Positions 1 through 6,207 of a DNA stretch of 6,968 nt are shown one piece after another. The position numbers were made by a program, and so were the translations under genes. The stretch lies in contig JACMPS010000054.1 of assembly GCA_014377395.1 (NCBI GenBank), positions 1 to 6,968 of the forward strand. Reading direction: 5' to 3'. Numbering within the stretch: position 1 is the stretch's first letter; every line of letters starts with the position of its first letter. The notes below the pieces were generated by a model. The model made no database searches. It was given only the letters and a program-made list of their open reading frames with translations, and had not been told where the DNA came from. This stretch comes from Chthonomonadaceae bacterium (GTDB lineage: Bacteria; Armatimonadota; Chthonomonadetes; Chthonomonadales; Chthonomonadaceae).

Positions 1-1132
1 GCCAGACGCGCTGTTGCTCCACCGAAGTTTCTTTCGGGGGCGTTCGGATGCGGAAATCGTTTTCCGTAATCGAGAAACGTAGACCCAGCGCAACGGTTTC
101 CTTTACACTCGTTTCCAGTTGCGCGTGAGTGAGGTCGTCTTTTCCCACAATGAGATGCGTCTGAAATCCCATGCCGTCTACTCGCCCGCCCGTCGCCTTC
201 ACATGACGCACGAGGTTTTTCAGTGCTTCCCACTTTTTGGCGTTCCACTCGCCGCTATAATCGTTGTAGTAAAGGCGAAAACGGTCTGCCTCTGTGATGC
301 CGTCCACATGGGTGCGAATGTCGTTCGCCATTTCTTCTTCTGCCCACCGGAAAATATCGCTCACGTAGTCATAACCATCGGTGTCGCCGCCGATCCCTTT
401 GGGTCCCGCCTGATACCAGGCATCGTCCTTCGGGTAGTGGAACCCGTTCGCGCCCCCTGTCGGATTGTCCTCCGAAACACACTCATTTGTCACATCCCAC
501 GCCGTCATAAGCGGCGAAAGATGATGCTTTTTGCGGGTGCGGGCGTTGAGCGAGAGCGTAGCTTTCACCACCTGCGCCACGTAGGAATGAAGGGCGTCAC
601 GCACGTCTTCGGCAGAGAATTCGGGTTTTAAGGTTGCGGTTTGTTGGCTCCAATCAATTGTAAACAGTGACCCCGGCAACTGATAAAATGCGTTGTAGAC
701 GATGACATGACCCCGCAGGGCTAGTTTGCGCGGAATTGCATACGCGGCGAGTGTGTTCAGGTTCGCGAAGTCGCACACGGCAGTGAGTTTGCCGTTTTTG
801 TCACGGGTGACACCCTTCCACACTCCCGACATCTTCAGTTCGTTGCCGGTCTGAATGAGATTAAACTCCTGCGCGATAATCTTTCCGAAGGCGGCATCCC
901 GCGCCGGATCGGTGTCTTTTCCCGGCAAGAGACCCGCACCATAAACCCCGTTTTTGTCTTTTCCGCCGTAGAAACTCACTGCAGTCCCGATCTTAAACGG
1001 AAGATGTGCCTTTGCCGCCACCGTTTTCAGCCCCGGCAGTTTAGCGTCCCGTTGTGCCTCTGCTCCTACTGAAAACAGTGTCAACAGTGCCGCCATTGCC
1101 ACTTGCCCGTATTTTTGATTTAACTTTATCAT
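1..1132 (-). CDS. Secreted glycoside hydrolase family 10 (endo-1,4-beta-xylanase-like), 3' end outside the window
   Basis: GH10 enzymes are retaining hydrolases that cleave beta-1,4-xylan backbones outside the cell. The frame is open for 377 codons from ATG 1132 to the left edge, so the C-terminus is missing. Residues 1-26 look like a signal peptide (hydrophobic 11-23, AxA-type site near GAEA). GH10 landmarks appear in order: GNELK (97-101 region), RGHVIVYN (140-147), WDVTNE with the acid/base Glu at 217, LYYNDY (287-292), GFQTHL (322-327), and ITEND with the nucleophile Glu at 357. Both catalytic glutamates are present. Several glycone-site residues differ from the usual family motifs: ENxMKW reads GNELKM, and RGHTLVWH reads RGHVIVYN. 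Substrate preference may therefore differ from plain xylan. The start is supported by AAGGGG four bases upstream and by a promoter-like pair further up. The family is secure; the exact substrate is not. Confidence 0.9.
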   Translation of the reverse strand, partial: MIKLNQKYGQVAMAALLTLFSVGAEAQRDAKLPGLKTVAAKAHLPFKIGTAVSFYGGKDKNGVYGAGLLPGKDTDPARDAAFGKIIAQEFNLIQTGNELKMSGVWKGVTRDKNGKLTAVCDFANLNTLAAYAIPRKLALRGHVIVYNAFYQLPGSLFTIDWSQQTATLKPEFSAEDVRDALHSYVAQVVKATLSLNARTRKKHHLSPLMTAWDVTNECVSEDNPTGGANGFHYPKDDAWYQAGPKGIGGDTDGYDYVSDIFRWAEEEMANDIRTHVDGITEADRFRLYYNDYSGEWNAKKWEALKNLVRHVKATGGRVDGMGFQTHLIVGKDDLTHAQLETSVKETVALGLRFSITENDFRIRTPPKETSVEQQRVW

Positions 1133-1176
1133 GTCTCCCCTTCCAGAATTTGTCTTCATACTCCGAATATAGATGT

Positions 1177-1206
1177 AGTGTAGCGATATTTGCCGCTCCA
1201 TGTCAA
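1177..1206 (-). promoter_or_regulatory. Sigma70-type promoter for the GH10 gene
   Basis: Read on the minus strand, a perfect -35 box TTGACA (1206-1201) is followed after 18 bases by TACACT (1182-1177), a four-of-six match to TATAAT. This predicts a start near 1170 and a leader of about 40 bases before ATG 1132. A second AT-rich element, TATATT, lies just downstream. The promoter suggests that the GH10 gene is transcribed independently of the HEAT-repeat gene upstream. No regulator site is recognisable. Confidence 0.5.
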
Positions 1207-1283
1207 ACCTGAAAATAACTCTCTCTAAGCCAATAGGAGCGCAAAGTCATTACATGGGAGAGAAGTTTTTTGGCAGGAGGTTT

Positions 1284-1295
1284 TCCGTATACGGA
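1284..1295. other. 12-bp perfect palindrome between the HEAT and GH10 genes
   Basis: TCCGTATACGGA is a perfect 12-base palindrome lying 8 bases beyond the stop of the HEAT-repeat gene and about 80 bases upstream of the GH10 -35 box. It has no spacer for a hairpin loop and no T-run, so it is not a convincing terminator. It could be a binding site for a dimeric regulator, but its position is far upstream for repression. A 12-base palindrome can also arise by chance. Confidence 0.25.
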
Positions 1296-1303
1296 TCGGC
1301 TCT

Positions 1304-2062
1304 TCACTCCCAGAGGCGTAGCAACTCCCTATAATCCGCTTTTGCTCCAGGCAGAAGGGCATCGGGTTTCACATAGTCCACGATTGTCTTTTTGTCCTTT
1401 GAAGTGAGCGAGAGATACCGAAAACCATTGATGACGTTATTTTGCAAAATGCCCTCCTCGAAGTCGAGATACGCCAACATCTGCATCAAGGCATCTTTTT
1501 CTTTCAGCCGATGCAGGGTTGCCAGAACTCCGAGGCAGGCAATCGGCTCTGTCTCTGTCTCAAATAGCTCTCGAAGGATTTTCACTGCTTGTGGTGATTT
1601 TGTTTTCTTGATCAATAACGCAAGATCACGTCGGACAAATTCAGATGGCTCCGCACGATAAACCTCAACGATCTCCTCCAGAGTGTAGGTGACGGGCATT
1701 TCTGCAAGACAATCCGCCGCCTCACAGCGCACTGTCCAATCAGGATCGGTGAGCAGTGGATAAATAAGAAGTGCATTATGGCGTGTCTTTTTCTGCATCA
1801 GGCATAAAATCGCGCCACATCTCACTAAAGGGGCAGGATCGGAAAGGAGTGACCGCCCTGCAAATACGGAGAGAAGAGGGGATTTCTGCTCCAGTAGCGT
1901 TAGTGCTTTTTCTCTGACCGACCACGCCGGGTGCAGACAAAACCAATAAACTCTTTCCAGACTTTCTCCCTCCTCTTCGTTTTCAAGACGACTCAATTCA
2001 GTCAGGGCTCTCTTTTCACTTCTGTAAATGTCATTAAGAAAGAGCGGGTTTTTATCGGACAT
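1304..2062 (-). CDS. HEAT-repeat protein, cytoplasmic
   Basis: This 252-residue protein has no signal peptide or membrane segment and is built of helical repeats. Repeat-like units carrying the HEAT pattern (D/P-x-x-x-V-R-x-x-A-x-x-x-L) are visible near residues 44-58 (HPAWSVREKAL), 75-90 (DPAPLVRCGAI), 106-121 (DPDWTVRCEAA) and 138-152 (EPSEFVRRDLA). Further helical pairs follow to about 217. Such solenoids are protein-binding scaffolds, so no enzymatic role is implied. The frame is open upstream to an ATG at 2134, but ATG 2062 is preferred. It has a purine-rich GAGA stretch 9-12 bases upstream, and the extra 24 residues are basic, Cys-containing and unlike the rest. The gene is divergent from the proline dehydrogenase gene and upstream of the GH10 gene on the same strand. 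The partner is unknown. Confidence 0.82.
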   Translation of the reverse strand: MSDKNPLFLNDIYRSEKRALTELSRLENEEEGESLERVYWFCLHPAWSVREKALTLLEQKSPLLSVFAGRSLLSDPAPLVRCGAILCLMQKKTRHNALLIYPLLTDPDWTVRCEAADCLAEMPVTYTLEEIVEVYRAEPSEFVRRDLALLIKKTKSPQAVKILRELFETETEPIACLGVLATLHRLKEKDALMQMLAYLDFEEGILQNNVINGFRYLSLTSKDKKTIVDYVKPDALLPGAKADYRELLRLWE

Positions 2063-2160
2063 GGTGATTTTTCTCTTGCTTATTCTGGCACAAATGCACG
2101 GTTGGCTCTTGCGTGATTGAACCCTCAAGCCCATAAATTCGTAGAGTAATGCAGTATCAT

Positions 2161-2176
2161 CGGAATACGAGTTCCG
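2161..2176. promoter_or_regulatory. Small inverted repeat in the divergent HEAT / proline dehydrogenase intergenic region
   Basis: CGGAA and TTCCG flank a 6-base spacer, 45 bases upstream of the proline dehydrogenase start. The whole 2063-2221 region must hold both divergent promoters, but I find no convincing -35/-10 pair for either gene. The repeat could be an operator or a short leader hairpin. Five-base arms are weak evidence. Confidence 0.2.
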
Positions 2177-2221
2177 GTTGCTCCTCTTTTACCTCCGCCT
2201 TCACAACGAAAAAGGATGATC

Positions 2222-3142
2222 ATGCTTGCGCGAACCGTTTTATTACAACTAGCCAACAACAAAACAATGGAGGCGTTCGTCAAGCGTAACCCACTCTCCG
2301 GGCGCATGACAAAACGCTTTATCGTGGGCGAAAGCGTCGAAGAGATTCTGCCCGCCGTCAGGGAAATGAACGCACAGGGCGCGGCGGTTTCGCTTGACTT
2401 TCTGGGGGAGAGCGTCACCACCGAAGAGGAGGTCGCCGAAACGCTGGACGTTTATTTGCGACTGCTGGCGGCGATCAAACGCGACAACCTGAAGTCAGCG
2501 ATTTCGGTGAAACTGACGGCACTCGGTCTCGACATTGACCCCGACTTTTGTGTTCGCAATATGGAGCGTCTGCTCGCGGCGGCGGGCAAAGAGATTTTCG
2601 TGCAAATGGACATGGAAGGAACCCCCTACACGGAGCGCACACTCGGCATTGTGTACCGACTCTGGGACGCGCCGAACAGTCTCAAGAATGGTGGAGCCGT
2701 GATCCAATCCTATCTGTATCGCAGTGAAAAGGACATTGAAACCCTCATCGAAAAGGGCATCCGGGTTCGTCTCTGCAAGGGGGCGTACAAGGAAGCCGCC
2801 GATGTTGCATTCCCTGAAAAAGAGAAGGTGGACGCGAATTACAGTCTCCTGATGAAGAGGTTGCTCGAACACGGAAACTATCCCGGTATTGCCACGCATG
2901 ACCCTGCCATTATTGCGGAAGCAAAGCGGTTTGTTACCGAGAAAGGCATCTCAAAAGATCGTTTCGAGTTCCAGATGCTTTACGGAATTCGCCGCGACCT
3001 GCAAACGGAACTGATCAAAGACGGGTACAATCTAACGATTTACACACCGTTCGGGACGCACTGGTTTCCGTACTTTATGCGTCGGCTTGCGGAGCGACCT
3101 GCTAATCTCTGGTTTGTCGCAAAGAATATGTTGAGAGGTTGA
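2222..3142 (+). CDS. Monofunctional proline dehydrogenase (FAD-dependent)
   Basis: It oxidises L-proline to delta1-pyrroline-5-carboxylate with FAD, passing electrons to the quinone pool. This is the first step of proline catabolism to glutamate. The 306-residue length matches stand-alone bacterial enzymes such as that of Thermus rather than bifunctional PutA. Family motifs are complete: LDFLGE (59-63), SVKLTALGLDID (95-106), DME (130-132), VIQSYLYR (160-167), RLCKGAYKE (183-191), ATHDP (224-228), FQMLYGI (250-256) and FMRRLAERPAN (285-295). The last carries the Arg pair that binds the proline carboxylate. An in-frame ATG lies at 2216 but touches the AAAAAGG ribosome binding site. ATG 2222 leaves six bases of spacing and is preferred. 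No P5C dehydrogenase is in the window. The ceramidase-family gene follows after 10 bases, implying an operon. Confidence 0.95.
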   Translation: MLARTVLLQLANNKTMEAFVKRNPLSGRMTKRFIVGESVEEILPAVREMNAQGAAVSLDFLGESVTTEEEVAETLDVYLRLLAAIKRDNLKSAISVKLTALGLDIDPDFCVRNMERLLAAAGKEIFVQMDMEGTPYTERTLGIVYRLWDAPNSLKNGGAVIQSYLYRSEKDIETLIEKGIRVRLCKGAYKEAADVAFPEKEKVDANYSLLMKRLLEHGNYPGIATHDPAIIAEAKRFVTEKGISKDRFEFQMLYGIRRDLQTELIKDGYNLTIYTPFGTHWFPYFMRRLAERPANLWFVAKNMLRG

Positions 3143-3152
3143 TCTCCGCCCC

Positions 3153-4424
3153 ATGTCACCGAGTGGTCTCTTGAAAGCCGGAGTCGGCACACGCGCCATT
3201 ACGCCTCCGCTCGGCGTCGAACTGTACAGGTACGAACCGAACACCCCCCGCAAAAGTCGCTCGGCACGTCGGGCGATGCTCGCTCATGCCGTTGTCATCG
3301 AGAGCGGAAACACACGAGTGGCAATTATCGCCGCCGACCTGTTTTCGGTATCGCGTGAACTGACCGAAGCCACACAAGCCCTCCTCCTCGAAATGACGGA
3401 TATTCCCCCTGAAAATGTCATTCTCTGTGCCACTCACACTCATTCCGCTCCTGAAACCGTTTCTCGAATCGGAGGGGCAACCCTTGATTCACTTTATCTG
3501 CAAATGTTGCCGCGCCTGTTCGCTTCCAGCGTTATGGAAGCGATTGACAAGCTCGAAGAGGTGAATGCTTATGTGGGGCAGGCAACTCTGAACGGTCTCG
3601 GCGTAAACCGTTTGCAGGAAGACGGCTATGTGGACACGGCGGTACAGACCCTTGAGTTTATGGGGGAGGGGAGTGATTACGTGCTGTTCAATTTCGGGTG
3701 CAAACCGACCTCCACCCCGATTGACGACCTTGAGATTGATCCCGACTTTCCGCATCGCGCCCGTGCCATTCTTGAAGCCGAATATGATACCGCCGTTTTT
3801 TTGCAGGGTTCGTGTGGCGATGTCAACTCGGTTTACGCGCACAACTGGGAGACGGCACGGTGTGGACAAATGCTGGCGGGGGCAACCTTGATTTCGGTGG
3901 GGCAGTCCGAACTGATTGACGGAAACGCAACGCTGGACTGTTACCAAAAGACGGTTCAACTTCCTGTCGTGCAACACGACACGGAGGATTTGATGCGGCA
4001 TCGGGACGATATGCGTCTTCTGGTGAAAGCCGCACCGGATCATCCTTTTTCCGAGATGCTACAAAAATCGAGTGATGAGATTTATGCAACGGCGATTGCG
4101 CGGTTGGAGCAAAGTGTTTCGCTCACTCGTGCCTGTTCGGTGAGGATCATCCGTCTGGGCGACGTGGCGATTGTCGCCCACCCATTTAAGTTGTTTGCGG
4201 AGGTGGCACTCGACATCAAACGTCGGTCTCCGTTTCGACAGACGTTTCTGGTGGGGTTGGCAAACGACTATCTTGGTTATCTGACGACCTCCGCCCTTTT
4301 GCAATCGAACTTGCACTTCACCGATCTGCCCTCCTACGCGCTCGGTCACACGCCCCTCGCCCCGGAAGCCACCGAAGTCTTCGTCCTCGAAATCATCGAA
4401 ATGCTCCAAACGCTGAAAGCCTAA
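3153..4424 (+). CDS. Neutral/alkaline ceramidase N-terminal-domain family protein with altered metal-site residues
   Basis: This 423-residue protein lacks a signal peptide, so it is likely cytoplasmic, unlike secreted neutral ceramidases. Family landmarks are AGVGTRAITPPLGVEL (9-24), ATHTHSAPE (93-101), NFGCKPTSTP (180-189), QGSCGDVNS (218-226), HPFKLF with DIKRRSPF (343-361) and NDYLGYL (371-377). In Pseudomonas ceramidase, zinc is held by two His, one Glu and one Tyr. The first His (HTH, 95-97) and the Tyr (GY) are kept. The His expected in NFxCHPT is Lys 184, and the Glu expected in PGE is Lys 346. The nucleophilic Ser position reads Asn 225, as in many bacterial relatives with GDVN. True ceramidase activity is therefore unlikely; a different hydrolase or a metal-free protein is inferred. 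No strong ribosome binding site precedes ATG 3153 (GAGG is 14 bases away), so translational coupling to the proline dehydrogenase gene 10 bases upstream is likely. Confidence 0.82.
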   Translation: MSPSGLLKAGVGTRAITPPLGVELYRYEPNTPRKSRSARRAMLAHAVVIESGNTRVAIIAADLFSVSRELTEATQALLLEMTDIPPENVILCATHTHSAPETVSRIGGATLDSLYLQMLPRLFASSVMEAIDKLEEVNAYVGQATLNGLGVNRLQEDGYVDTAVQTLEFMGEGSDYVLFNFGCKPTSTPIDDLEIDPDFPHRARAILEAEYDTAVFLQGSCGDVNSVYAHNWETARCGQMLAGATLISVGQSELIDGNATLDCYQKTVQLPVVQHDTEDLMRHRDDMRLLVKAAPDHPFSEMLQKSSDEIYATAIARLEQSVSLTRACSVRIIRLGDVAIVAHPFKLFAEVALDIKRRSPFRQTFLVGLANDYLGYLTTSALLQSNLHFTDLPSYALGHTPLAPEATEVFVLEIIEMLQTLKA

Positions 4425-4434
4425 TCCAGGGAAC

Positions 4435-4467
4435 GGCAGAATAAATTCGCCGCTGGCGGCTACGCCG
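4435..4467. repeat. Double stem-loop motif, candidate dispersed intergenic repeat or weak terminator
   Basis: Ten bases after the stop of the ceramidase-family gene, GGC-a-GAA, loop TAAA, TTC-GCC forms one stem (4435-4451). It overlaps a second one, GCCG-CTGG-CGGC (4449-4460). CGGC-tac-GCCG (4457-4467) offers a third, mutually exclusive pairing followed by TTTT at 4471-4474. The layout of a palindrome around TAAA followed by GCGGCTAC resembles short palindromic elements scattered between genes in many environmental bacteria, recalled from memory and not checked. It may also end the operon transcript. The rest of the 190-base gap to 4614 shows only a chance 27-codon frame and the ribosome binding site of the next gene. 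Confidence 0.35.
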
Positions 4468-4614
4468 ATAGTTTTGAAGACACCATGCGAGAAAAATGCC
4501 TGTGCATGAGTGTCACTCTCCTCGTCAAATACATGAAGATGGCTTTTAGCAAAAGTTTCATTTGGTAACGCCTTCGCTCACGGTTGCATCAAAGGGGCAG
4601 GGAGGATTGAAACC

Positions 4615-5085
4615 ATGAACAAATTCCGTACTTTGCTCATCGTGCTTTTCGGTCTGTCGGCGGTTTTGCTGTCCGGTTGTGGCTCGTCACGCCGTGCTAT
4701 TCACTACTACCTGCCTAAAGACTATACGGGTTGGTTTGTGGTGTACTATGGTATCAAGGACGCCCCTCCCCTACCGATCAAAGATGGAGCCTACATCGCG
4801 GTTATCCCTGCAAGCGGACGGTTAAAGACCTCGACTGCGATAGAGTATGGATCGGCACAGGACAAGCATTTTCGTCCTGATGAATCAACGCCAATCCACC
4901 CTGTCTGGGCGAAGGATGCAAAAACTACGGTTGGCATCTGGGCTGGCGTGGTTTCTGGTGGAGATTATGAGCAGATTGATAAAGAAGGCAATAAAACGAT
5001 CCGGCATGACAATCCAGCGCGAGTATCCAGTTTCGTAGGGACAGAAAAACAGTACAGGGAAGCCGACGGAACCCACCCTAAATAG
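4615..5085 (+). CDS. Small lipoprotein resembling DUF6843
   Basis: The 156-residue product starts with a clear lipoprotein signal: basic MNKFR, hydrophobic 6-18, then the lipobox LLSGC with the modified Cys at 22. It should be anchored in a membrane on the outer side of the cytoplasmic membrane. The mature part is a single small domain with the pattern YLPKDYTGWFVVYYG (32-46), APPLPIKDG (50-58), IPASGRLKTST (64-74) and a GxxxDKHF segment. This recalls the DUF6843 family of small lipoproteins of unknown function; the match is from memory. GGGAGG ends nine bases before ATG 4615 and is a strong ribosome binding site. The next gene follows closely on the same strand, so they may be co-transcribed. 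No enzymatic motif is visible. Confidence 0.82.
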   Translation: MNKFRTLLIVLFGLSAVLLSGCGSSRRAIHYYLPKDYTGWFVVYYGIKDAPPLPIKDGAYIAVIPASGRLKTSTAIEYGSAQDKHFRPDESTPIHPVWAKDAKTTVGIWAGVVSGGDYEQIDKEGNKTIRHDNPARVSSFVGTEKQYREADGTHPK

Positions 5086-5156
5086 TCATTACCACAACGC
5101 AAAACAGTCACGGTAAATCCCGGTTGCGGTTTACGAAACCTCGAATGGATCATCTG

Positions 5157-5699
5157 ATGAAGCCTGATATCGATAAAGTGCAACACTATGGAACCCACTT
5201 CAACGGCATCAACTTGTTCTGGTCACTTGTTTTGGTTCTCATTCTCTGGCAGGTGAAGGGTTGTGTGTCTAACTACAATCCAATTCCCTCTGTCAAGCCG
5301 GGGCTTGAAGATTCATGGTTCACTCCGAATCACGAATATCGTCCTGAGAACACGCCTGAACTCGACAAATTGAGGTTTCGTGAGGTCAGCACAAACCGTG
5401 GAGAAGCCATTGCTTTACTTGCGGAACGGAGCTTTGTCGAGGTCAATCCAGATCGAGTTTCAAGGTATGTTCCTCAGGCATGGCAATTGAAACCCGGTAT
5501 GAAGTTTTACCTTGTCCGCTGTATTTCTCTCGATAACATCGGACTGACATACAGGATCGTTTATGATCATTCGATCTTGTGGGTGGACGGAGGAGCCTTG
5601 ACACATCGAGATGCAGGCAACACGGTTCATACCCCGCTTATCGTCCAGTTAAAGACGCCACCATTGAAAGTTAACCTGTCAATCTCACTGGCGGAATAG
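5157..5699 (+). CDS. Unrecognised membrane-anchored protein
   Basis: I do not recognise this 180-residue protein. Counting from ATG 5157, residues 19-33 form one hydrophobic segment (LFWSLVLVLIL), followed by WQVKGC and a hydrophilic domain. A single N-terminal anchor with the domain outside the cytoplasm is likely. The Cys after the segment suggests a lipobox, but Lys at -2 and a long N-region make lipidation doubtful. The C-terminal part alternates hydrophobic residues as in beta strands (KFYLVRCISL, LTYRIVYDHSILWV, VQLKTPPLKVNLSISL), so a beta-rich domain is plausible. Start choice is uncertain: TTG 5124 and ATG 5145 are in frame without good ribosome binding sites, while ATG 5157 has GGA seven bases upstream. 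It follows the lipoprotein gene closely and is followed immediately by an FG-GAP/RHS remnant in the same frame. Confidence 0.65.
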   Translation: MKPDIDKVQHYGTHFNGINLFWSLVLVLILWQVKGCVSNYNPIPSVKPGLEDSWFTPNHEYRPENTPELDKLRFREVSTNRGEAIALLAERSFVEVNPDRVSRYVPQAWQLKPGMKFYLVRCISLDNIGLTYRIVYDHSILWVDGGALTHRDAGNTVHTPLIVQLKTPPLKVNLSISLAE

Positions 5700-5723
5700 T
5701 ATGCGTTCGATATTGGCGGCACG

Positions 5724-6131
5724 GTGGGAGCGACGCGCAAGGTAGTGGGAACCCGTGACCTGAACGGAGACGGCAAAGCGGACATCCTCTTTCAGGACAG
5801 TGTGACAGGAGCGATTTCGTACTGGCTTCTCGACAATGGGGCGGTGACGGCTTCGGGGGTGATCCCGACTTCAGGGGACGTGTCGAACCTGAGGGTGGTG
5901 GGTCAGCCCGACCTTAACCGCGACGGCAAGGCGGACATTTTGTTGCAGAGCGTGAGTGCGCCACCGAGAGTGAAGAACCCCTATGGCTTTGTGGGCAAGG
6001 CGGGGTATTACAGCGATGAGGAGAGCGGGTTGCAACTGCTCGGTCATCGCTACTACCGCCACGCTGTCACACTTTTTCCGGTCTTTCGTTCTTCATGGTA
6101 TCGCTTCAAGAAAAGATACGCAAATCATTGA
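5724..6131 (+). pseudogene. Chimeric remnant: FG-GAP repeats joined to a broken RHS core
   Basis: The frame opens at GTG 5724, but repeat homology starts earlier, near 5715, right after the stop of the preceding gene, so its true N-terminus is missing. Two FG-GAP (VCBS-type) repeats carry the Ca-binding pattern DxNxDGxxD at residues 12-20 and 63-71 (RDLNGDGKADIL, PDLNRDGKADIL). The second repeat breaks off at ILLQ. After about nine residues it passes into an RHS core: NPYGFVGKAGYY (85-96), then DEESGLQLLGHRYY (98-111). RHS proteins normally continue with DPxxGR and then a variable tip. Here the sequence degenerates after RYY into 24 unrelated residues and stops. No ribosome binding site precedes the GTG. 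Large FG-GAP and RHS proteins are usually secreted and far longer, so this is most likely fused gene debris. If expressed, it would be a small orphan protein without export signal. Confidence 0.7.
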
Positions 6132-6159
6132 AATGAAAAATGAGGCGATCACTGAACGA

Positions 6160-6195
6160 GACAGGTGAAGAGGAGGGGCTTCCAACCCACCTGTC
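6160..6195 (+). promoter_or_regulatory. 8-bp inverted repeat abutting the ribosome binding site of the charged-repeat gene
   Basis: GACAGGTG (6160-6167) and CACCTGTC (6188-6195) are exact inverted repeats separated by 20 bases. A short AAG/CTT pairing inside the spacer could close the loop further. The right arm is immediately followed by GGGAG, the ribosome binding site of ATG 6208. In RNA this would be a leader hairpin next to the translation start; in DNA it could be an operator for a dimeric regulator. The arm AGACAGGT recurs at 6811, just after the gene's stop. Function is inferred only from placement. Confidence 0.4.
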
Positions 6196-6207
6196 GGGAG
6201 AAAGAAA

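Noticed and set aside
119..631. 170-codon plus-strand frame
   Set aside because: It lies wholly antisense to the GH10 gene, which shows catalytic motifs in its own frame; the Cys/His/Arg-rich translation has no protein-like pattern.
2063..2134. 24-codon N-terminal extension of the HEAT-repeat protein
   Set aside because: The upstream ATG would place the start deep in the divergent promoter region, and the extra residues are basic and unlike the helical repeats.
2125..2421. 98-codon minus-strand frame across the divergent promoter region
   Set aside because: It overlaps the proline dehydrogenase N-terminus, including the LDFLGE motif, and encodes nothing recognisable.
4485..4568. 27-codon plus-strand small frame (MREKCLCMSV...)
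   Set aside because: There is no good ribosome binding site and no recognisable pattern; frames of this size are expected by chance.
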